Below are positions 1-12,551 of a stretch of DNA of 64,000 bases, piece by piece. Source of the stretch: Fistulifera solaris (taxonomy: Eukaryota; Bacillariophyta; Bacillariophyceae; Naviculales; Stauroneidaceae); assembly GCA_030295235.1 (NCBI GenBank), contig AP026135.1:1102001-1166000 (forward strand), written 5' to 3'. Made by a program: the position numbers and the translations under genes. The notes beneath the pieces were generated by a model that searched no databases, was not told where the DNA came from, and saw only the letters and a list, made by a program, of their open reading frames with translations. Within the stretch, counting starts at the first letter, position 1, and every line of letters starts with the position of its first letter.

Positions 1-568
1 ATTAATGGAGGGGAAACAACAATGGGAAGATAATATAGAGATGTGTTGCGTCGAAACAACACGAAAACACCATTTTGCATCGGGTTCGAAAAGGTTACGC
101 GTTTTTTAACAGACTCGCCTAGTGAGAGGAAATTAATCGAAAAAGGGGATACCCGGATATTGTGTATTTCGACCCCATCCATTTATTGGGTCCACAGCGC
201 TCGAAAGTCAACATGTAGTTGATATATATCATGAAACAATCATTGTCATCGATTTGAAAACAAAACAAAATGTGGATGAAACGGATGCTGCACCGCTTCG
301 AAAGTCTACGCGTGTTTCATGTAGGCCTCGTAAGGAAGTCTGTCGACGGAGGGGCTACCAGGTACCCGGATTTGAGAGCGAAAAGGTTTTAACGACGGGC
401 AGACACCAATGACTGCGGTCATTATTTTGAGACGAAAAATGTTTGATTATGTTTTCCAACTCTTTCAAATTGCAATGAAAGCAAACGTCCTTGTTTCTTC
501 CAATTTCATATCAAATATATACTGACTGCTCATCTTTTTTCTTTTTTACTACTTGCTACTTGGGTGAA
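1..568. other. 5' flank of the GT92 gene; no gene seen
   Basis: I see no credible coding region. The stretch holds one copy of the recurrent 9-mer TACCAGGTA at 356-364, 205 bp before the ATG of the next gene. Nothing else is recognisable. Confidence 0.6.
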
Positions 569-3219
569 ATGATAGAAAGCACAACAAAAGCGAGGCGTAC
601 GCGCTCTTTGGGGCTTCCGTTGTCGATATTCGTTTTTGTCGGGGGTATCTTGCTCGGCATGTACCTTTTGACGACAGTATCTCTCATTCAAGTCACTTCG
701 AATAGCTTCACAGACATCATACCGATCAATCAGTTCATCGAAGAATCGAAAGGGGCTCGGAAAGATACCGAAGAGCCTTCACGACGACCCAAAAGGGGCA
801 CAAATAGTCACAGACCGCCCACGACAACATCAACAAAAAATGAATCCGCAACAATAAAGCACCCCATACAGCCACCACCGATCACTTCAAATAACATAAA
901 CTCGGAGAAATCTAGTGTAGGAGACAGCTGCCCCATAATTGACGAGAAATACAAGCAAATGCCTTTGTCGCCACTGTTTTCATTTGACAAATCCAAAGCG
1001 GAAGCTATTCTAGAACAACAGGGCGCTGCCGCACTGTGGCGACCCATAACAGCCTACATTGAACCTCCTTTTAGCGATACAGTTCCTGGTACAGGAAGTC
1101 GTGGGGATTTAGAGCCCAAATCGAAAGACCGGGGGACGCCGCCCGATTTTGTCAGTCCCTTGCCTCTTCGTCGCCACACACCCGCCGATTTACAAATGTA
1201 CACATACCCAGCGGTACGAACGTGTCACGACTTGCCGGGGAAATTCCCAGTAGATAGGGGTCTCGAATACGACGAAATGGGGAATCCTGTTGTTTGGAAT
1301 GTGGGAAATGATCCCATGCCGGATGATTTTCCCCAACAGGAGGCACCCTTTTGTCCAGTAGAAGCAGATCCGTTCTTGCCTTGGATACACGACTACTTCC
1401 CCTCACAAGATGGGACACGAATTGAGTTTATTGCGCAAAATAAGCGTCGTTGTCGGACGGGAAAGAACTTTGATGCTGAGGTCAATCGATTGGTACCACA
1501 AATAACGTTGATGCAGCCCATCTCTGTGCAGCGACTTAGCGACCAGGAAGCGCAAGCAAAAGCACCCGAATTATGGAGCCCGGGAGATGATAGTCAAAAC
1601 ACTCCGCGTTATCGTCTTGCTCCACACGAAGAGTCGGATCCAGATGGGCAGTACACACGATTCATTTGTCGTTTCCATGCCACAGATTGGGACAATCCTT
1701 CACAAACAAAAATAGTAGGGGAGACCCTCAGTGCGTACCCGTTCAACTATGAGTTTGCCGCATACCGTAAAGGAAGCACTGATGTCATTCTGCTTACGCC
1801 GGGCGGGAAAGATACGACCCTCTTCTGGACGAGTAACTTACGTTTTCACTGTCCAGTCCCTGTCGAATTGCAACCCGCGGTTGCCAACGTTTTGACCGTT
1901 CTGAGTGATGGCTCGCCTTCCTTGTATGTAGATGTCGTTCCCATTCGTACAAGTGTTCGTTACAATGAGATTTACATGACCGAAGATTTGATCGGGCCAC
2001 GTGACCAATGGGAACTACCCGGCTTTAATCCTTACGCACGGTGGGGAGAAAAGAATGTTTTACCTCGAGTGGAAGCCAGCGGACGATGGGCAAATCTTCC
2101 CATCTGTTCTCCTCCTCTTTTGACCGACGAGTGTACCGACAAAGACAACCAGAACAAAAGATCCGTGGAAGTCTTGTTGCCGCAAGTTGAAAAGATGCCT
2201 GAGAAACCCCATGTCTTGTCGGCATGTCTTTGGGCCTCAGCCGAATTCAAAACACGCGGGAAATCGAAAGGAGCGTCGACAGATACACAGGACCGACTGC
2301 AAGAATGGATCGAATTTCATTTGATGGTCGGGTTCGACCATATCTATGTCTTTGATAACAGTGGAGCGCACACGAACGAAACAAGCCTTTCGTCAGTACT
2401 TGAGCCATATGGCAATAAAGTGTCACGCATTGACTGGCCAAGTATTGTTTGCAACAACAATGTGCCCGCTCATGATTCTTGCGGTGAACGGTCAAGTCAA
2501 TATGCTGCGGAAAATTCCTGTCGGACTCGCTACGCACCGTTCACCAAATGGATTGCATCCTTCGACACCGATGAGTATCTAGTGCCTATGGGCAATTACA
2601 CCAGTTTGAAAGAAGTCATAAAAGACGCCGAAAAAAGGGTACAAATATTCTCTCGTTCAGATCATCTCGAGGTCGTCTACGAACGGACAAAAGTGAAGAG
2701 GTGAACAACGATGCACGTGAGAAGATGCCGAATGTAACATTTCTGGAAGCCTACAACTGTGACAGTGCCGGGTCACCGAAACCATCATGGGGCGATCGCG
2801 CAAGGAAACAAGTCTACAGATCCGACTATGTACCGTATCACTTTGTGCATTACTCGACGGTCACGAAAGGGCTCTTAGAAACGTATAAGGACGTTCAGCA
2901 AAAAGGAATCAGCACCTGGAAACGCAAATATAGCGAGCGATCTCCATCCGAAAGAGTCACGGATGAATTAGACGAGGCCGTCATGGTGCATACTAAGACA
3001 TTGGGAGCGGATATGACAGGGGGTTATAAGCAACGGTGCCGCCACGATCACCAGAAGAAATGGCAAGCGTGCTGGGTAGCTTACCCGTATCAAGATGGCG
3101 AGAATGCAAAGGCCTATGATGAAGAAGGGATGGAGTTCAATTGTCAAATCAATAAACGAGTCGATCAATTCTGGATTCCGCGTTTGCGAGAGGCTTTGGC
3201 GAAACGGAAGCAAGGTTAG
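569..3219 (+). CDS. GT92 family (DUF23) glycosyltransferase, type II membrane protein, frame interrupted once
   Basis: Likely transfers a sugar in the Golgi. The ATG at 569 is the first true ATG; the open frame extends upstream only through a TTG codon. It is followed by a basic segment and one hydrophobic anchor (about residues 14-37), then a Ser/Thr/Pro-rich stem. The catalytic region follows: a WIEFHLMVGFDHIYVFDNS block near 2305-2365 and the metal-binding FDTDEY motif near 2563-2580, both typical of GT92. At the A6G3 run 2631-2640 the frame shifts. The family sequence continues in the next frame (NILSFRSS, then the VPYHFVHYS block near 2837) to a stop at 3219, so one base appears missing and this is one gene. 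It converges on RFT1. The acceptor sugar cannot be told. Confidence 0.85.
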
Positions 3220-3520
3220 GAGTTGCTATTGAATACAAAGCATTCTTATCTCTGACAGCGACGTGTACCTTATTGGTGGCGATTCGTTTCGATTACTCCT
3301 TGACTTGACTGAGCGCCTCTTCGCGTCACCCTCACGCTCAGCGATAAGAAAAGCATTCAATCTCGCACACAGCGATTGTATTATATTCTTGTACTATAGC
3401 TAATGAAACAATGTATTAATAATCAACTTTGCCTTATGGCTCGTACACCGGAATCATGTGGCCGTCAGGTTTTTGGAAATGTCAGAATTAGAGAAGACTA
3501 TCAGTAGAAAGCCATGCCTT
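3220..3520. other. convergent intergenic region
   Basis: About 300 bp between the converging 3' ends of the GT92 and RFT1 genes. It is A/T-rich toward 3380-3425 and presumably holds both 3' UTRs. I see no gene or RNA in it. Confidence 0.6.
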
Positions 3521-5070
3521 CTATTCTTGTTTCTGGCGACGGATCATTTCTAGATTTCGTCGTAATTCGGTTTCAGTACAGTATGCCATGGTCAAGGTGA
3601 TAACTCCTGCGGTGACCCCTACTGCTACGTGCTTGAAAGCCAATTGAATCCACTCTCCACTCCCAACAGCGTGCACCTCATTTACAAATACTTCTCTAGA
3701 TATTCGGGTCGAGATAAAGCACCCTACGAAACAGAGCAGGACAGCTGGTTGTGGGAACATGTCACGAAGCAACTCTACGGCTACATCCCAAGATGTCTTT
3801 TCGGCGCCCCATCTATTTGTGAAAAACAAGTAGCGAAATGCAAGGAGTAAAGGGTCCGTAGCATCATCGAAAGGCAATTAGCAGCAACCAACCCAATCGT
3901 TCCATACATGGATACCACCACGGGTACAATAAGGGCAAACACCCCGGCGACCACAGTATGGACGACACCCAAACGTCCCATATCACTGGCTTTCTCTGCA
4001 ACGCCGTACACAAAAGCTTCTGTGCTTCCATTCCATGCTAGAAATGCCGTGTAAATACAAAAGGCGCTTAGAACCGATGATGCTTGTGGATTGTCACTCC
4101 ATCGTGCTCCGCCTACCAGCTGTAACAGGAGAGCAGTATAATGCACCGCTAGTGTACAGCAAAGGAGTCCCAAGTACAAAACAAGCTTTACCACGAGGCA
4201 ATAGGACTTTCGAAGCTCATCTTGCTGGGGCGATTTACTCGGTAGTACGTGTTGCCGACTCCAAAGCAACCTTGCATTTTCTTCAATGGGTTGTAGCAGC
4301 ACGCGTGCAGCTAACCCGCCGTATGCACTACCCATGGCATAAACACCTTGATCGTAGCTTCCAGCGAGAGCAACCAAAGTGATCCGATCTCCTTCTGTCA
4401 AAAGATGTTTGAAAAAGCCTTGTATCGTGAAGACCATCGTCATGTACAACGTTTGGCGGTCCAAAGCCTTCCACTGGGGACGCGTAACAACCGGTGCTAG
4501 TTTGTAATGGAGATAAGAGGTATACACCACAGCGTACACGATTTGAGCACATCCAAATGCCAGTACTTGTGGCTGTGACTTGAAGCGCGTGAGAAGAATA
4601 ACCAGAGCGATTGTTTTGGTAACCGTCGCCAACCCTTCGGCCGACGCCTTGACAGAGACTTGCAATTGGCGTAGCGCATGAAGAACTAGTGGCTCAGCAA
4701 GACTTTCGATGAAGGAGGCACAGCAATACATCAATCCAGCCCGACGAAAGGCATCACTTTCGGGTCCAGTGTTGTAATGTACGTGATGGATGCCAGCGAG
4801 GACAGCGAAAAGGGCTGTCGTAGGTACAGTCAAATAAGCAACATTCCAGTCACTGGCCGGTCGCATTAAACTCAAACGAAAACCTTCCCGACTTACAAAG
4901 TTGATCATAGAATAAAGCAACTCCAACTGGATCGAAGCTTGCCCTAAAATTGCCGGATCAACCCATCGCAACGAGATTTGCGTGCAACCAAACGAGATCA
5001 AGCGGAGCAAAAACGTAGCCACGGTGCCAGCTAAAGCTGTTCGTGTCGTACTTGGGGATGAGCTAGCCAT
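3521..5070 (-). CDS. RFT1: RFT1-like lipid-linked oligosaccharide flippase, frame interrupted once
   Basis: A multi-pass ER membrane protein of the RFT1 family, linked to moving the dolichol-linked Man5GlcNAc2 precursor for N-glycosylation. The N-terminus has the family signature FLLRLISFGCTQISLRW, followed by the SREGFRLSLMR motif and many hydrophobic helices. The ATG is at 5070; the codon at 5076 is TTG. The first frame ends near 3781, but the family C-terminus (LLCFVGCFIS, then AYCTETELRR) continues in another frame to 3521. The switch point coincides with an A5 run at 3822-3826 (T5 on the coding strand), so one base is probably missing. A TACCAGGTA copy lies 41 bp upstream of the start. 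Confidence 0.88.
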
Positions 5071-5835
5071 AGACAAGATCTGTTCGTTGCATTTGTTTTC
5101 TTGCTGTCAATACCAGGTAAAGCAAGGGTATAAAAGTACCGTAATAGGGGGATGGAAAAAAGTGTCTATCCCGAATTACCAGATACAAATCACGAGTGTC
5201 ACGAGCAGGTTCAACTGTGAGAAGGAAAGGAGGGAGGGAATGGGGAATGGGTGGGGAGTGAGTCGTCGTCGTCAGACGTCAGAGGTGTCACGGTTAATAC
5301 GTCAGCCAATGAAGGCTGATGATGTGCCATTGGCCATTGGCCATTGCCATTTGCCGTTGCCATGGGCCATTGACGTGGCGAGGATCGACAAGCAAGTACA
5401 AAGTACTGTTGTAAAGCATGTACAGTCATAGGATGTAGAATTAAGAACGCGTCGGAACATTTCCCTTTGAATTTTCTAAATTAAGTTCGGTACCTGGTAT
5501 TCGACATTCAACCATAAAAGCCGCAAGTACAATTAGTGTTAAAAACTTCAACTTCAACCCCGGATATAATTCCAGAGCTTTACCCCGGAGTATCATTTAA
5601 AATTTAGAGGATTTAGAATTTAGAGAAAGCCCGCGAATTTGTAACACGTAGCGAAGAACGCAAATGACGAAAAACACCGGTGGAACTATACGTCCAGAAT
5701 GTAGAACAAACCTCCCTCCTCGCTCCTCGCCACCATCTAATACCAAGCAAAGCAGATCATTATATATTCATTCATTCCAATCCGAGTTCGCATTGCTCAA
5801 AAACAATAAACATCTTTGGCAATTTACAAACGACC
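5071..5835. other. divergent promoter region with motif cluster
   Basis: 765 bp between the RFT1 start (-) and the small acidic protein start (+). It contains TACCAGGTA at 5111-5119, TACCTGGTA at 5491-5499, GTACAAAGTAC at 5396-5406, and a cluster of CRE-like and CCAAT-type motifs at 5276-5376 (listed separately). A TATA-like stretch lies near 5758-5768, about 70 bp before the ATG at 5836. Confidence 0.55.
5276..5376. promoter_or_regulatory. cluster of CRE-like ACGTCA/TGACGT sites with CCAAT boxes
   Basis: Within 101 bp there are ACGTCA at 5276-5281, ACGTCA at 5299-5304 and TGACGT at 5371-5376. A CCAAT sits at 5306-5310, and tandem CCATTGG-type repeats lie near 5330-5365. TGACGT/ACGTCA are the CO2/cAMP-responsive elements described for diatom carbonic anhydrase promoters. 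Whether they work here is inference. Confidence 0.4.
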
Positions 5836-6258
5836 ATGTGCAGTATTCGACCATCACCTTCCAGCAAAACACCCAACCTTTGTCCAACATCACCCATGTT
5901 CTCGCAGCTCTGCGATGTAACGTCGTTGTCGCCGCCCAAGTTTCCAACGCGAGTACCCAGCATGGAGGCCGGTCTCTGCACGCTTGCCCAGGACGAGTCG
6001 CTTGACTTGCTGAAATCTCAGCCCTGCCTTGCCAAAGAAAACGGGTCAGTTCATTCCTTAAATGTGAAAAAAGGCAAGTTAGCTGACTGCTACGCATGGG
6101 AAATCGGCTTCTCAGAAGACGAAACTGTTAAGTCTGATCTAAGTGACGACGACGAAGACGACGCCATCTCATGTATGAGCCACTTGGACTATGCTCCTGT
6201 GATAGCAGAACAGGATCTCCTGGGAAGTCGTGCATTATCGCTGATGGCTTTCGAATGA
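5836..6258 (+). CDS. small acidic protein of unknown function
   Basis: I do not recognise it. The ATG at 5836 has good context (a purine at -3 is absent but CC precedes it) and a TATA-like element about 70 bp upstream; an upstream non-ATG extension is unlikely to be used. The 140-residue product has a Ser/Pro/Cys-rich first third and an acidic patch (DLSDDDEDDA) near the C-terminus. There is no signal peptide or membrane segment. The gypsy element lies 43 bp past the stop, so the coding part is intact and only the 3' UTR or terminator is displaced. Confidence 0.55.
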   Translation: MCSIRPSPSSKTPNLCPTSPMFSQLCDVTSLSPPKFPTRVPSMEAGLCTLAQDESLDLLKSQPCLAKENGSVHSLNVKKGKLADCYAWEIGFSEDETVKSDLSDDDEDDAISCMSHLDYAPVIAEQDLLGSRALSLMAFE

Positions 6259-6301
6259 GAGTTCGGGCGACAGTCGCAGTCGAGATGCTTCCAAGACACC
6301 A

Positions 6302-6485
6302 TGCAGTACGCTGCACGACAATGTCGGATCGGACACAATAATATAATTGACGTCGCCATTGGAATGGACACGTCGCCAACAACATGCTGACTCATGGACC
6401 CCGCCACACGAGCTTATTCGCATCATGTAGCATAATTCATCAATAACAAAACGATTACACTCCCCTTCAGCTTAAGCGTAGTGCA
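6302..6485 (+). repeat. 5' LTR of the gypsy element
   Basis: 184 bp, starting TGCAGTACGC and ending GCGTAGTGCA, which form imperfect terminal inverted repeats (9 of 10 pair). It contains TGACGTC at 6348-6354 beside CCATTGG at 6356-6362, a CRE-like plus CCAAT arrangement. Confidence 0.93.
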
Positions 6486-9400
6486 CTGTGTTAACACAGC
6501 ACGAGGTACGGTGTACTCTTGCATTTCTCACCTTTTTTTTTTTTTCTTGCCCGTTATTCTGTTGAACTTGTTTCAGTGACATCATGTCTCGCCAACTCTC
6601 CATCCCCTCCATCTACATGAGGAACAACTTCAAGAACAAACGCCCTGTTCTTCGGGCGTTTCCGCCAAGTTTGAACTTCGCTGACGAACCCGCGAACGCC
6701 GACTCCGGCATCCACAAGAAAAGCGTGACCCTATTCGACGGAGAGTACGGGGGGCGATAACGCACGTTTTTGGTGCCAATGGGAACCGGCCCTTCGGGAG
6801 GTCTTCCAGCGAAAGCCCTGTACGACCGGCCCAGCCAGGTTCGGGGTCACCTCTTCGTGCCTCACTGGAAAGGCCCTGAACGATTTCCAGAGAGCCCGCG
6901 AACGGTAGCGACGGAGACTCTGGCGTCTTTCAAGTAGTACTATCTAAGGTCAAGAAAGAATACTTTCACAGTGATACCCCGAGAAAAGACCAACTCGACT
7001 ACATCGAGACCCTCCGCAAACCCGGAGGCGCGACGTTCAGCGAATTTGTTTCGGAAATTGACCAAATGATCGCCGACCTCAAGTATTTTCCTGAGGACCT
7101 GGGAGCCGACGGCGAACCCCTACCGGTGGACGAACAGCCCACCTTAGATGAGAACTCCTATCGGCGACTCATGCTCAAGGCCGTTCCGGCCACGTGGCTG
7201 AATAAGCTAACTAACAACGGAACTGACCCGAACAAGTATACTCCGGCCGAAGCTTTTCCAACGCTTCAAGCGCATGGAGGTCCAGGAACAAGCTCAACAA
7301 CACTTTTCACGCCAACAAGGCACCCGATCCAAAACGCCCGACGGCGCAACAAAACAAACAATAGGGATGGGAAGTGGTGTTCCGAGTGTAACTCGGCGAC
7401 GCACAACACCAGCGACTGTCGCCGAAAGGCGAACAAGGAAGACGACAACAAAAACCCGCGAGACCGAGAACGGAATCGTAATCGCGACGACCAACGAGAC
7501 CGCGACGACAGGCAGGACAAACGCCCTCGCGATGATTTTAGAAACCGAAACAGAGCTAGCGACCGAGACAGCAAACGTCCGGCGCTACAGCAACCATATA
7601 AAAGAAGCATCCTCATCGGATGCCAGCACTGCCTCATCCTACTCGACCCCCGCGCCACAGAGCCAAGGGAAGACGTGAGACGATCGCCCAGTAGCGATTC
7701 TAATTCTAGTTATTCTGTTTCTCCCTATTCTATGTGTCACACAATATACCAAAAGGATGACAAAACCCGTCACTGCCAACCTATGGACCCCAAGAGGCCA
7801 AAGAGGGTAGACCGACGGCGACGCAAGACAGCATTACTATGCGATATATTGCCCATAGACAGTTACATGGAAGCGACAACGTCCACCGCACTACTTGATA
7901 CAGGATCTACCGCATCGTTCATCCACCACGAGCTGATACCCAAACGGTATTGGCGCCAAATGCCGCGAAAGCCCCTTTGAGACGAAAGGCGGCGACTTCC
8001 GCGTCAAATACGTGGCAGCCGTTGAGATAATACTACCGGAACTTTCAACAACGCGGTCAGTGCAATGGACATTCTACATAGATCCGAGCGACAAACCGCT
8101 TTGGACTTCTCCTGGGAAGCGACTTCCTAGAGCAAAATCAAATCGACATCTCGTACTCAAGACAAAGCATCGAATGGGACGGACCAATTGCACGTATGCA
8201 AGCCGAACCATCTACATCCGTTACCAACGCCCTCCACGTCATAAGGGCAGGCGACGATGACGACCCTAACTCAAGCCCGCAGGTCAAAGCAACCGCTGAC
8301 GGCGACAAAAATCCTAGATGCTAAATACGAAAAAGCAAACCTAGACGGCGAAGTTGCAAACATCACAACCCTGAACCCACAACAAAAGAAGGCGCTACTC
8401 AAGTTACTGAGGAAATTCGAATTCTTATTCGACGGAACACTCGGAGACTTCGATTGTGAACCGGCCGACGTCACTTTAAAGCCCGGCCATGACCAACCCT
8501 ATCACGCTGAACCGCATTCTCGGTACCACACATTCACCGCAAGACTCTCTATAAAGAAATAAAGCGGCTGGTAGCTCTCGGGCGTACTCAAACGTGAACG
8601 ACGATAGCCCACACGCCACCCAACATTCATCATCCCCAAGGCCAACGGAACCGTTCGCTTTGTAACAGACTTCCGCGAAGCTCAACGCAAAACTGCAACG
8701 AAGAAACTTCCCGCCGCCAACTATCGCTGACATCCTCCATAACCTAGAAGGATTCCAATACGCAACGGCGTTAGATTTAAACATGGGATATTACACAATC
8801 CGACTCACCCCCTTTGCTCAAGATCTCTGCACTATCCTCACCCCCTGGGGCAAGTACTCCTACCAACGACTCCCCATGGGAATATCAGTCGCGAAGTGAC
8901 ATCTTCCAACTAAAGATTATGTCCTTGATGTCCGGTCTTGAAGATTTTGTCCGGACCTATCTGGACGACCTCCTCATCATCGGACGCGGCTCATTTGAGG
9001 ACCATCTCTCCCAGATTGAACAAGTACTTCAACGACTTCAAGCAGCAGGACTAAAAGTCAATGCTCCCAAATCTACCTTCTTCGCCACACAAATTGAATA
9101 CCTCGGATTCTGGCTCACCCAGCGACGGTATCACACCCGTGCGGAAGAAAATTGATGCTATCCTCAATATGGATCGACCGAAGTCACAAAAGGACGTCCG
9201 GCGATTTATTGGGATGATCAATTTTACCGCGACATGTGGCGACATCGATCCACAATACTCGCACCACTCACGGAACTAACCAAAAAATCCGAAAAAGCCA
9301 AATTCCTCTGGGAACCACGCCATGAGCACGCCTTCAAGGCAATAAAAGATCTCCTCTCACGGGACGTAGCACTAGCATACCCCCGACTTCAAAGAGAAAT

Positions 9401-11166
9401 TCACCATCTACACCGATGCCAGCAAAACCCAACTTGGCGCAGTCATCATGCAAAAAGGCAAACCAATCGCCTTCTACAGCCGCAAATTGACACCGGCACA
9501 ACAAAAATATACAACAACAGAGCGTGAACTTCTCTCCATCGTCGAAACCCTACGGGAATACCGCAGCATCTTGTTAGGATACGAAATCGACGTTTGGACA
9601 GATCACAAGAATCTTACCTTTGAGACACACCCGAGCTCCTCCGATCGAATCCATCGGTGGCTGCTTTATATTGAAGAGTTTGGGCCCACATTACATTATA
9701 TAAAGGGCGAGGCAAACGTGGTAGCCGATGCTTTAAGCCGACTACCCTTGAAACCGACACCAGAAGTCGAAGGCCGAGAAGGCAGCGCTTAACATTAACA
9801 CCCACGGGCTTCGACAAATCTTATCGAATCTCCCGCCGTCCACGCCATCCAAACTCGACAACACCGAAAGTACACAGACAGAGCACAACATTTTTTTTGC
9901 CAAACGTCAACGACAGCAATCGCGAAAACGCTACAACCACCGACACACCCAATCTGCTTAAACGCAAGCGTGAAGAGACAATACAAGCGCACACATCCAT
10001 CCCCATTAGTTACTGCAAACAATTGCTCAACATCAATGGAACGATACCAACCTCCTTGAACAGCTTGAGACACACAACGACATCCACATCGAAAAGATAC
10101 AAAATTTCTCGATCATGAAACGAGACGGTAAAATCCTCGTTCCGACAACACTGCGAAAACCAATAATTCAATGGTACCACCAAAATCTGTGCCATCCAGG
10201 CCTCGACAGAACGGAATTAACCATTCGAGCAACTTCCATTGGAACAACATCCGCGCCGACGTTCGCAAAACTCTAGCAGATTGTCATGAATGCAAAATGT
10301 TCAAAAGAAAACCAAAAAATATGGGCATCTGCCAGCAAAAGAAGCCGAATTCAAGCCCTGGAAAAGACTCTGCGTTGACATCATCGGCCCATACACCGTC
10401 CGCGATGCCAATCACCGCGAACATGAACTCCTCGCACTCACAATGATCGACCCGGCCACATCGTGGTTCGAAGTGGTCCAAATCTCCGACAAGTCCTCTG
10501 AGACGGTAGCCTTAGCCGTCGATCGGCAATGGTTTTGCCGCTATCCACTTCGCACTACATCACATACGATCAAGGCGGCGAATTTACTGGAAATGAATTC
10601 CAAGAACTGTTAACCAGCTACGGGCGTCAAAGGCAAACCGGCAAGCGACGAAACCCCCAATCTAACAGCGTAGTGGAGCGAGTGCACCTCACCCTTCACA
10701 ATATGCTGCGCACTTTCAACTTCCAACAACAAGACATGGACCCCAAAGACCCCTGGTCCGGCTTCCTCGGCCACAGCCTACGCCATCCGATCAACGTTCC
10801 ACACGTCCAATCTTGCAACACCAGCTGAACTCATCTTTGGACGCGACATCCTCTTTGACAGACCCTTTCATCCTGATTTCGAAAAATCAGACGACACAAA
10901 CAATCAATCATCAACACAAACAACAAAAGAGAGAATGCAAAAGAATCAAATACACCTATCATCCCGGTGACCGTGTACTCTACAAACGTCGAGACACGTA
11001 TAAACATGCCCAACCGTACGACGGACCGTATGAAGTACTTAAAGTATATCCCAACGGTACTGTCCAAATTGCTAAGGGCGATCGGAAAATCAAAGACAGG
11101 ATCAACATCCGTCTCCTGCATCCTTACACCCCTCGCAATCGGTAACAACCATTGGGAGGAAGCGAG

Positions 11167-11350
11167 TGCAGTACGCTGCACGACAATGTCGGATCGGACA
11201 CAATAATATAATTGACGTCGCCATTGGAATGGACACGTCGCCAACAACATGCTGACTCATGGACCCCGCCACACGAGCTTATTCGCATCATGTAGCATAA
11301 TTCATCAATAACAAAACGATTACACTCCCCTTCAGCTTAAGCGTAGTGCA
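11167..11350 (+). repeat. 3' LTR of the gypsy element
   Basis: 184 bp, identical by eye to the 5' LTR, with TGACGTC at 11213-11219. It is followed by the CACCA target duplication at 11351-11355. Confidence 0.93.
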
Positions 11351-11355
11351 CACCA

Positions 11356-11859
11356 TGTCGAACGACTGAAGATATTTGAGACTTTTGGATGCCTTCGATA
11401 TACACACATCCATTTGAATAGGTGAAGCATTTCCGGTGTCGCAACCTTGCCCACTGAAGTTAAACATTAAATGTACATAACTATAGACAAAGAATCAGTC
11501 ACTGTGCCATTTTGATCTCATTTCTAGAGAGGAATAAACAGGGAGTGAGTCTTCCGATTTTTGGGGAATGAATTACCAGTTAACGTCATTTCTCTACAGG
11601 GGCCTACGTGAGTGTACACTTTTTCCCGCACCTTGCAGTACCATGCAAGTACCGGTACCGGTACCTGGTACTGGTAACAGGTAACATTGTGTACTTTTAC
11701 CACGACTGCAATTCAGTCACGAGGTACATTTGAGCCGCAAAAAGAAAAAAAACATTCTTCGATGCGATAATGATTATTTCTTGTCAACACATCCGTCTAT
11801 TCGTTTTAGGCTCGCCGTCCTCTGACCTTTGTTTCGCGTGTTTCCGTATCATTGATAGA
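11356..11859. other. region upstream of MoaE
   Basis: It carries a low-complexity cluster of GGTACC-type words at 11648-11685, including TACCTGGTA at 11662-11670, about 190 bp before the MoaE ATG. Its first part is the host 3' flank displaced by the gypsy insertion. No gene is seen. Confidence 0.5.
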
Positions 11860-12364
11860 ATGAGCGATTTAGAAAGCTCAATTGCCGACGATAGCTTGCT
11901 CATTCAAGTTTCTGAGCACATCCCGTCCGTCCAGGAATGTCACAACTTTTGTGCTCAGGACACTTCATGCGGTGCTGTTGCCAACTTTGTGGGAATCACA
12001 CGTGATACCTTTCAGGACAAGAAAGTTGTCAAATTATCTTACGAAGGCTACGTCCCCATGGCGAAAAAAAGAATTGCGACTGTTGTGTCGTGAGGCAGCC
12101 GCACAATTTGATGTGCGACGCATCGCAGCCGTTCATATCCTGGGTGATTGTCCCGTAGGACAACCGAGTGTTATTTTGGCGGCCAGTAGTCCTCACCGAA
12201 AAGCAGCTATAGAAGCCATTGAATTCCTGATTGACGAGCTCAAGGCGCGAATACCGATATGGAAACTCGAAGTATACGAAAATGATGAGTCGGCGTGGAA
12301 GGAAAATATAGAATGGCATGAGGGTAAAAAGCGAAGAGTGATGACGAAAGCGACTGCTAATTAA
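11860..12364 (+). CDS. moaE: molybdopterin synthase catalytic (large) subunit, MoaE/MOCS2B, frame interrupted once
   Basis: Carries out the sulfur transfer that converts cyclic pyranopterin monophosphate to molybdopterin, together with MoaD. The N-terminal half shows the family features CGAVANFVGITRD and LSYEGYVPMA. The second half continues in another frame with AVHILGDCPVGQPSV, ASSPHRKAAIEA and a final KKRRVMTKA; the family's active-site Lys lies in this half. The frames meet at the A7 run 12064-12070, where one extra A would explain the break. The start at ATG 11860 gives a cytosolic protein of usual size (about 165 residues). An upstream frame from ATG 11770 would add about 30 hydrophobic residues and cannot be excluded. 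Confidence 0.85.
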
Positions 12365-12551
12365 CGGAGTAGAACCGATTTGACAGAGCATTTTTCGTGC
12401 ACTAAGTCTACATTCCTTCACTTCCCCGTTGGATCAATAGTTTCACAAATGATCTTTAACACCCCTTTATGCTATTTTAGGATTGCAGTTCAATGTTTCG
12501 CATATTAAAAAAGTTTAGGCGTTTCAAAGTTGGGGACTCTCGCACAACTGA

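Larger units (their letters stand above)
6302..11350 (+). mobile_element. Ty3/gypsy LTR retrotransposon, young, broken
   Basis: A fossil element of 5.05 kb with two LTRs of 184 bp that read as identical, bounded by 5-bp target duplications CACCA (6297-6301 and 11351-11355). Parts in order: gag with a CCHC zinc knuckle (about 7070-7680); aspartic protease with an LLDTGSTASF motif (about 7885-7940); reverse transcriptase with YLDDLL (about 8620-9160); RNase H (about 9400-9770); integrase (about 10170-11140), including a DQGGEF block and a basic C-terminal domain. This order is diagnostic of Ty3/gypsy. A purine-rich tract sits at 11154-11166. The element is broken, with roughly ten to fifteen interruptions. 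The identical LTRs argue for recent insertion. I could not identify the priming tRNA. Confidence 0.92.

Noticed and set aside
2701-3219. A separate small gene after GT92
   Set aside because: It continues the GT92 family sequence exactly across one base; treated as the C-terminus of the same gene.
7266-7658. Arg/Ser-rich antisense open frame within the gypsy gag region
   Set aside because: It is the complement of the Arg/Asp-rich gag tail; composition alone explains the openness.
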